64,000 nt of DNA from Flavobacterium fluviale (GTDB taxonomy: Bacteria > Bacteroidota > Bacteroidia > Flavobacteriales > Flavobacteriaceae). The stretch covers positions 4,030,001-4,094,000 of the forward strand of contig NZ_CP030261.1 of assembly GCF_003312915.1 (NCBI RefSeq), given 5' to 3'. Positions 59,381 to 64,000 of this stretch are shown here, in pieces (the first letter of the stretch is position 1; each line of letters begins with the position of its first letter). The notes beneath the pieces were generated by a model that saw nothing but the letters and a program-made list of their open reading frames with translations, made no database searches and was not told where the DNA came from. Made by a program: the position numbers and the translations under genes.

Positions 59381-61631
59381 ATCAAAAATAGTTTTTCTAT
59401 CTACTTTTCCGCCAACACAATGCGGTATAGCAACTTACACTCAAGACACAATTAAAGGAATTACCGATGTATATGGTAAATCTATTACATGTGAAATCTG
59501 TGAACTTGTAGATGCACCAAAGGAAAAACCAACTCAAGCCTTTACTTTAAACACTAAAAATAGAGAAGAATATACTACTGTTGCAGAAGAAATCAATAAT
59601 GATGAAGCTGTAAAACTGGTACATATTCAACATGAATTTGGTTTGTTTTCAGGAAATTACGGAGATTATCTTTTAGATTTTTTAAATGTCATTAAAAAGC
59701 CTGTTACCTATACTTTTCACAGTGTAATTCCAAATCCTAATAACGAATTAAAAACATTTGTGAAACTGTTATTGAGCTATAGCAATTCGGTTTTTGTAAT
59801 GACTAACAGATCAAAAGAAATACTAATTAAAGATTATGGCATCAATGAAGAAATAATTACTTGCGTACCTCATGGAACCCACATCGTAGTATATGAAGCT
59901 CCACAAAATGCAAAGGAAAAATTAAACATTGGAGACAGAATAGTATTATCTACTTTCGGACTTTTAGGCGAAGGAAAAAATATTGAAACAGGATTGCAGG
60001 CACTTCCTAAAATTGTCGAGAAAGCGCCAAACGCCTTATACTTAATTATTGGAAAAACACATCCAAATTTAATTAAAGACGGTGTTGACACTTATAGAAC
60101 TAAATTGGAATCTATTGTAGAAGAATTAAACCTTCAAAACAATGTACGTTTTATCAACGAATATTTGGATACAGACCAGCTTTTAGAATACTTAAAAGCA
60201 ACTGATATTTATATGTTTACATCTAAAGATCCAAATCAGGCTGTGAGCGGTACTTTTGCTTACGCAATGAGCTGTGCATGTCCGATCGTAGCATCAAAAA
60301 TCCCTCATACTAGAGAGGTATTAACTCCAGATTCTGGAATTTTAGTAGATATCGGAGATGTTGATCAATTTGCAGATGCTGCAATTAAATTAATTGCCGA
60401 TGAAAACTTAAGAAACGAAATGGGTATCAATTCATTTACAAAAATGCGCGCTTCTTCTTGGGAAAATGCAGCAATTACACATATGAATGCCTATAAAAAC
60501 TTAATTGAAAATCCATCGGAAATTAAATACAGTTATCCTACCATTCAATTAAGACATATTAAAAGATTAACTACTGAACTTGGAATTATTCAGTTTAGTA
60601 AAATTTCTATTCCAGATTTAGATTCTGGTTACACTCTAGATGATAATGCAAGAGCGCTTATTGCTTTCTGTATGCATTACAAACTAACGCAGGACAAAGA
60701 TGATTTAGCGTATATTTTAATCTATTTAGATTTTATTCAACGCTGTCAAAAACCAAAAGGAAACTTCATCAATTATGTAGATCAGGAAAATCGTGAACAT
60801 ATTGAGCAAAATGCCGAAGTTAATTTGGAAGATTCAAACGCAAGAGCAATTTGGGCATTAGGAACTGTAGTTTCAATTTCAGATATTCTTCCAGAAGCAA
60901 TTACTAAAAAAGCAACAAGATGTTTATTGAATTCACTAAAATGGACAGAAACTATTCAATCGCCTCGTTCTATTGGATTTGCAACTAAAGGTTTATACTT
61001 GTACCATTCAACAATTCCAAACTTATACGTAGCAGCAATTATCAATAAATTGAATGCAAAACTGCTTGCTAATTATGAAGACACAGCTACAGAAGACTGG
61101 CAGTGGTTTGAAAATTATTTAACATACGGTAATGGTGTTCTTCCAGAATCTATGCTTTATGCTTACTTAATTACAAACAAACCTGTTTACAAAAAAGTCG
61201 CTTTGGACTCTTTAGATTTCTTGATCTCTAAAACATTTATAGACGGAAACTTTAAAGCTATTTCAAATCAAAGCTGGCATCATAAAGGTGCAGAGCCGCA
61301 ACAATACGGAGAACAGCCAATTGATGTTACCTACACTATTCAGACTTTAAATTCTTTCTACGAAGCATTTAAAACTCCAGAATACAAAAAGAAAATGAAA
61401 GCTGCTTTTAATTGGTTCTTAGGTAAAAACCATTTGAATCAGATTATGTACAATCCAGTAAGCGGCGGTGGTTATGACGGACTTGAAAAAGAAAATGTAA
61501 ACTTAAATCAAGGCGCAGAATCTACAGTATGCTTTTTAACAGCAAGATTATTAATGGAAAAACTAGCACAATCACAGTCTAAAGTTATTCCCTTAATGAA
61601 ATCTCGCACTGGAATAGCAATTAACTCATAA
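59361..61631 (+). CDS. GT4-type glycosyltransferase fused to a helical (alpha/alpha)6-like domain
   Basis: 756 residues. The N-terminal part (about 8-390) is a GT-B glycosyltransferase of family 4: FLSTFPPTQCGIATYT start, HIQHEFGLFSGNYG, FHSVIPNP. The nucleotide-sugar half has STFGLLGEGKNIETGLQALP and the E-x7-E-like SGTFAYAMSCACPIVASKIPHTREV. The C-terminal part (about 395-745) is helical with repeated D-rich turns, for example DSGYTLDDNARALIAF and LEDSNARAIWALGT, like an alpha/alpha barrel of sugar-active enzymes. Translationally coupled to the GH130 gene, suggesting joint synthesis or turnover of a mannose-containing glycan (inference). Confidence 0.85.
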   Translation: MKAISNKSKIVFLSTFPPTQCGIATYTQDTIKGITDVYGKSITCEICELVDAPKEKPTQAFTLNTKNREEYTTVAEEINNDEAVKLVHIQHEFGLFSGNYGDYLLDFLNVIKKPVTYTFHSVIPNPNNELKTFVKLLLSYSNSVFVMTNRSKEILIKDYGINEEIITCVPHGTHIVVYEAPQNAKEKLNIGDRIVLSTFGLLGEGKNIETGLQALPKIVEKAPNALYLIIGKTHPNLIKDGVDTYRTKLESIVEELNLQNNVRFINEYLDTDQLLEYLKATDIYMFTSKDPNQAVSGTFAYAMSCACPIVASKIPHTREVLTPDSGILVDIGDVDQFADAAIKLIADENLRNEMGINSFTKMRASSWENAAITHMNAYKNLIENPSEIKYSYPTIQLRHIKRLTTELGIIQFSKISIPDLDSGYTLDDNARALIAFCMHYKLTQDKDDLAYILIYLDFIQRCQKPKGNFINYVDQENREHIEQNAEVNLEDSNARAIWALGTVVSISDILPEAITKKATRCLLNSLKWTETIQSPRSIGFATKGLYLYHSTIPNLYVAAIINKLNAKLLANYEDTATEDWQWFENYLTYGNGVLPESMLYAYLITNKPVYKKVALDSLDFLISKTFIDGNFKAISNQSWHHKGAEPQQYGEQPIDVTYTIQTLNSFYEAFKTPEYKKKMKAAFNWFLGKNHLNQIMYNPVSGGGYDGLEKENVNLNQGAESTVCFLTARLLMEKLAQSQSKVIPLMKSRTGIAINS

Positions 61632-61677
61632 AAATATAAGGGCGAAGCTAACCAAATACTTCTCTTTTAAAACCCGG

Positions 61678-61706
61678 AAAATCCCTTTCTTAATGAAAGG
61701 GATTTT
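61678..61706 (+). terminator. Terminator of the GH130-GT4 operon
   Basis: Stem AAAATCCCTTTC/GAAAGGGATTTT, then a T-run. Confidence 0.85.
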
Positions 61707-61730
61707 TTGTTTTTAATATAGGTGGTACTT

Positions 61731-61997
61731 TTAATGATTACTTACTATTTCAAACACAATAATCATTGCAATTATATGAGTAATTATAAAATAAATCTGT
61801 GCCCAATCACCTTTTATCAATTTAACTAAATTGTAAATTAATAATATTACACTTAATAGAGCTAAACCAAACATTATAAAAACTGCTTCGCTTGGACCTC
61901 CAGCAGCTGGAAATGATTTAAATGCATAAATGATTATAAAATAAATAACTACATAATAGACTGTTGTTATTAATATCCCTCTTAATATATTTCTCAT
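61731..61997 (-). CDS. Small membrane protein after the DUF2931 cluster
   Basis: 88 residues from the ATG at 61997. Three hydrophobic segments (about 7-27, 37-57, 65-83). No recognised family. It starts 4 bases after the stop of the DUF2931 gene. Those bases together with the start site are identical to the junction between the two DUF2931 copies, so it probably became attached by the same duplication. Confidence 0.65.
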   Translation of the reverse strand: MRNILRGILITTVYYVVIYFIIIYAFKSFPAAGGPSEAVFIMFGLALLSVILLIYNLVKLIKGDWAQIYFIITHIIAMIIVFEIVSNH

Positions 61998-62001
61998 AAT
62001 T

Positions 62002-63027
62002 CTAATTCTTCCACATTCTAACAACAGTTTTTTCTAACGGAATTTCATCTCCTTCGCATTTAACTGTAAAAGTTGTGGTTTTGTACATAAAAGCAACTTT
62101 TGCTTCTATCTCGATATTTTTGTCGGGATGATTTTTACTTATTTTTTTGAAAGCATTTAATACTTCTTCGTCATCGAACTCTGCTTCGGCATTATACTGG
62201 CAGAACCAAAATCTGCAATAAGAAGGCAAAGCTTTATTTTGATAGTTATTTAAATCTTCTATCCTTATTATTTCTTTTTCACCATTTACATATTCTGATT
62301 CCCTTTCAAAACTTTCTTTGTCTGCTTTATAAAAATGAATATTAAAGCGATAATTGTATTTTGTTCTAAACTCTTTCCATAAGTTTACAGGAACTCCATT
62401 CTTTTTGATGTATTCTTGAGTTTCTTTAGATATATAAGCATTATAGAAATAATCGTAAAATTCTTGTTGCGTATCTTCATCTGGATTTCTGTAAAATTCA
62501 TTAACACTTACGAAAGATTCCATTGCTTGAAAATTTGCGATCTCAGTTCTTTTATTTTGTCCTGTAAGCCACACAATAACTGTCCCTCCTGGTGCTACAC
62601 CAACCGTAATTTTTTTATAGGTAATATGGGAGGGCTCTCTATTACGGCTTTTGTTGATATAGCCTTCATTGAATAATTTTTGTATTTTATTCTGAGTAGC
62701 TTCGTCTATTGCAGTTTCAATCTTCCAAAACTTTTTTTCAGCATAACTTATCCAAGTTAGGGATAAGAAAGTCGGCATCTCTTTTCCACCTGAAAGTACA
62801 TCTCCGTCATAATTCCATCCATCCTCTGTAAGACCAGTATTCATAAATGCAGCTATCATTTTTTTATCATTACCTAAATATCCTTTATGTATTTCTATAG
62901 GATAATTAAATGGAGCTGTAACTGTAACTGCCCACTTAAAATTTTCTTTGCTTTTCTTTGTATTTGAGTTGTTGCAGGAAATAAAAAAAAGCAAACTAGC
63001 GAGACTTATAATTAAGTAGTGTTTCAT
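62002..63027 (-). CDS. DUF2931-family lipoprotein
   Basis: 341 residues from the ATG at 63027. Lipobox FFISC fixes the lipidated Cys at about 18. The protein follows DUF2931: FKWAVTVTAPFNYPIEIHKGYLGNDKK, LSLTWISYAEKKFWKIE, then GVAPGGTVIVWLTGQNK. The C-terminal 190 residues continue with YRNPDEDTQQEFYDYFY and WFCQYNAEAEFDDEEV. No function is known; tandem copies are common in Bacteroidota. Its last 430 bases are almost identical to those of the copy upstream (offset 1030). Confidence 0.82.
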   Translation of the reverse strand: MKHYLIISLASLLFFISCNNSNTKKSKENFKWAVTVTAPFNYPIEIHKGYLGNDKKMIAAFMNTGLTEDGWNYDGDVLSGGKEMPTFLSLTWISYAEKKFWKIETAIDEATQNKIQKLFNEGYINKSRNREPSHITYKKITVGVAPGGTVIVWLTGQNKRTEIANFQAMESFVSVNEFYRNPDEDTQQEFYDYFYNAYISKETQEYIKKNGVPVNLWKEFRTKYNYRFNIHFYKADKESFERESEYVNGEKEIIRIEDLNNYQNKALPSYCRFWFCQYNAEAEFDDEEVLNAFKKISKNHPDKNIEIEAKVAFMYKTTTFTVKCEGDEIPLEKTVVRMWKN

Positions 63028-63031
63028 AATT

Positions 63032-64000
63032 CTAATTCTTCCACATTCTAACAACAGTTTTTTCTAACGGAATTTCATCTCCTTCGCATTTAACTGTAAA
63101 AGTTGTGGTTTTGTACATAAAAGCAACTTTTGCTTCTATCTCGATATTTTTGTCGGGATGATTTTTACTTATTTTTTTGAAAGCATTTAATACTTCTTCG
63201 TCATCGAACTCTGCTTCGGCATTATACTGGCAGAACCAAAATCTGCAATAAGAAGGCAAAGCTTTATTTTGATAGTTATTTAAATCTTCTATCCTTATTA
63301 TTTCTTTTTCACCATTTACATATTCTGATTCCCTTTCAAAACTTTCTTTGTCTGCTTTATAAAAATGAATATTAAAGCGATAATTGTATCTTGTTCTAAA
63401 CTCTTTCCATAAGTTTACAGGAACTCCTTTCTTTTTGATATATTCTTGAGTTTCTTGTGCCAAATAATCATCAAAACGATCTTTGTAAAATTCTTCTTGA
63501 GTGAATTCATCAGGATTTCTACAAAATTCGTTAACACTTACGAAAGTTTCAACAGCTTGATAGTGTGCTATTTAGATACTACGATTTTTTCCTGTAAGCC
63601 ATATTACAACAAATCCTCCGGGAGCTAGGCCTACCGTAATATCATTATAAGTTATTTGAGACCTATCTTTATCCTTATAACCTTCCTTAAACAAGGCTAA
63701 TATTTTATCTTTAGGTAATACTGCCTCTATTTTATAAAATTTTTTATCTGCATAACTTATCCATATAAGTGATAATTTTGTGGGAATTGTTTTTCCTCCG
63801 GCATAAGCATTATTTCCAAATCCCCAATCGCCTGTACTTATTCCTGTATTAATATAAGCGGTGATCATTTTCTTATCATTAGCCAGATACCCTCTATGAA
63901 TTTCAATAGGGTACTTATGCGGTGCTGTTATAGTAGATCCCCAGCTAAAACTATCTTTATTTTCTATTTTTTTTGTATTTGAATTGTTACAGGAAATAAA
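63032..64000 (-). pseudogene. DUF2931-family lipoprotein copy with in-frame stop, cut by window edge
   Basis: Reading from the right edge, the frame opens within the lipobox region (FISCNNSNTKK) and matches the neighbour through GLAPGGFVVIWLTGKNRSI. There a TAA at 63572-63574 interrupts it. Directly after it the same frame continues IAHYQAVETFVSVNEF and then the nearly identical C-terminal part to 63032. Only one stop codon breaks an otherwise intact gene, so the damage is recent, or the stop is read through. The true start lies beyond base 64000. Confidence 0.78.

Overview
The window looks like chromosome of a Flavobacterium-type member of the Bacteroidota. It is AT-rich. The promoters carry the TAnnTTTG minus-7 box of this phylum, usually without Shine-Dalgarno sites. 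Lipoprotein and SusC/TonB receptor genes are abundant, and many short palindromic intergenic repeats of flavobacterial style are present. No rRNA, tRNA, CRISPR array or integrase was seen.

1-16200, pectin/galacturonate locus. A SusC-type receptor (cut by the left edge) and a GH28 polygalacturonase lipoprotein face left, and a LacI-type regulator faces right. A seven-gene leftward operon (kduI-kduD-uxaC-kdgK-kdgA-uxaB-uxaA) holds both routes into 2-keto-3-deoxygluconate: galacturonate via UxaC/UxaB/UxaA, and unsaturated uronate via KduI/KduD. KdgK and KdgA then take it to pyruvate and glyceraldehyde-3-phosphate. Two ExuT-like MFS transporters lie upstream and an esterase diverges from them. 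The GH28, kduI and MFS promoters all have the same TGTAATCGATTrCA operator fused to their minus-7 box, so they look like one LacI regulon.

16200-22630, siderophore-type uptake: an AraC regulator divergent from a TonB receptor, a DUF4374 lipoprotein and a PepSY membrane protein, resembling the Bacteroides XusABC system. 22630-31600: a pseudo-receiver gene behind three tandem promoter repeats, an exported isochorismatase-like and an amidohydrolase pair, a 2H phosphoesterase, AraC/SDR genes and two PepSY-like secreted paralogues.

31700-39613: a LytTR two-component system divergent from a tripartite RND efflux operon (OMF-RND-adaptor). 39617-43376: an AT-rich accessory cassette (a small gene between two copies of a three-hairpin element, a DUF4365 nuclease-like gene, an unknown gene, a membrane protein and a possible structured RNA). 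43538-44270: a GIY-YIG gene flanked by palindromic repeats. 46161-53251: a second RND operon under a TetR regulator with four operator copies, including an unlisted 37-residue membrane protein next to the pump gene. 53750-58050: small stress or housekeeping genes. 58262-61706: a GH130 phosphorylase and a GT4 fusion protein. 61731-64000: a tandem DUF2931 lipoprotein family, one copy broken by a stop codon.

The best candidates for something new are the DUF4365 cassette (40225-42977), the microprotein at 51442-51555, the structured element at 43300-43376, the triple promoter array at 22984-23290 and the GIY-YIG/palindrome association. All functional claims rest on reading motifs by eye; no database search was possible.
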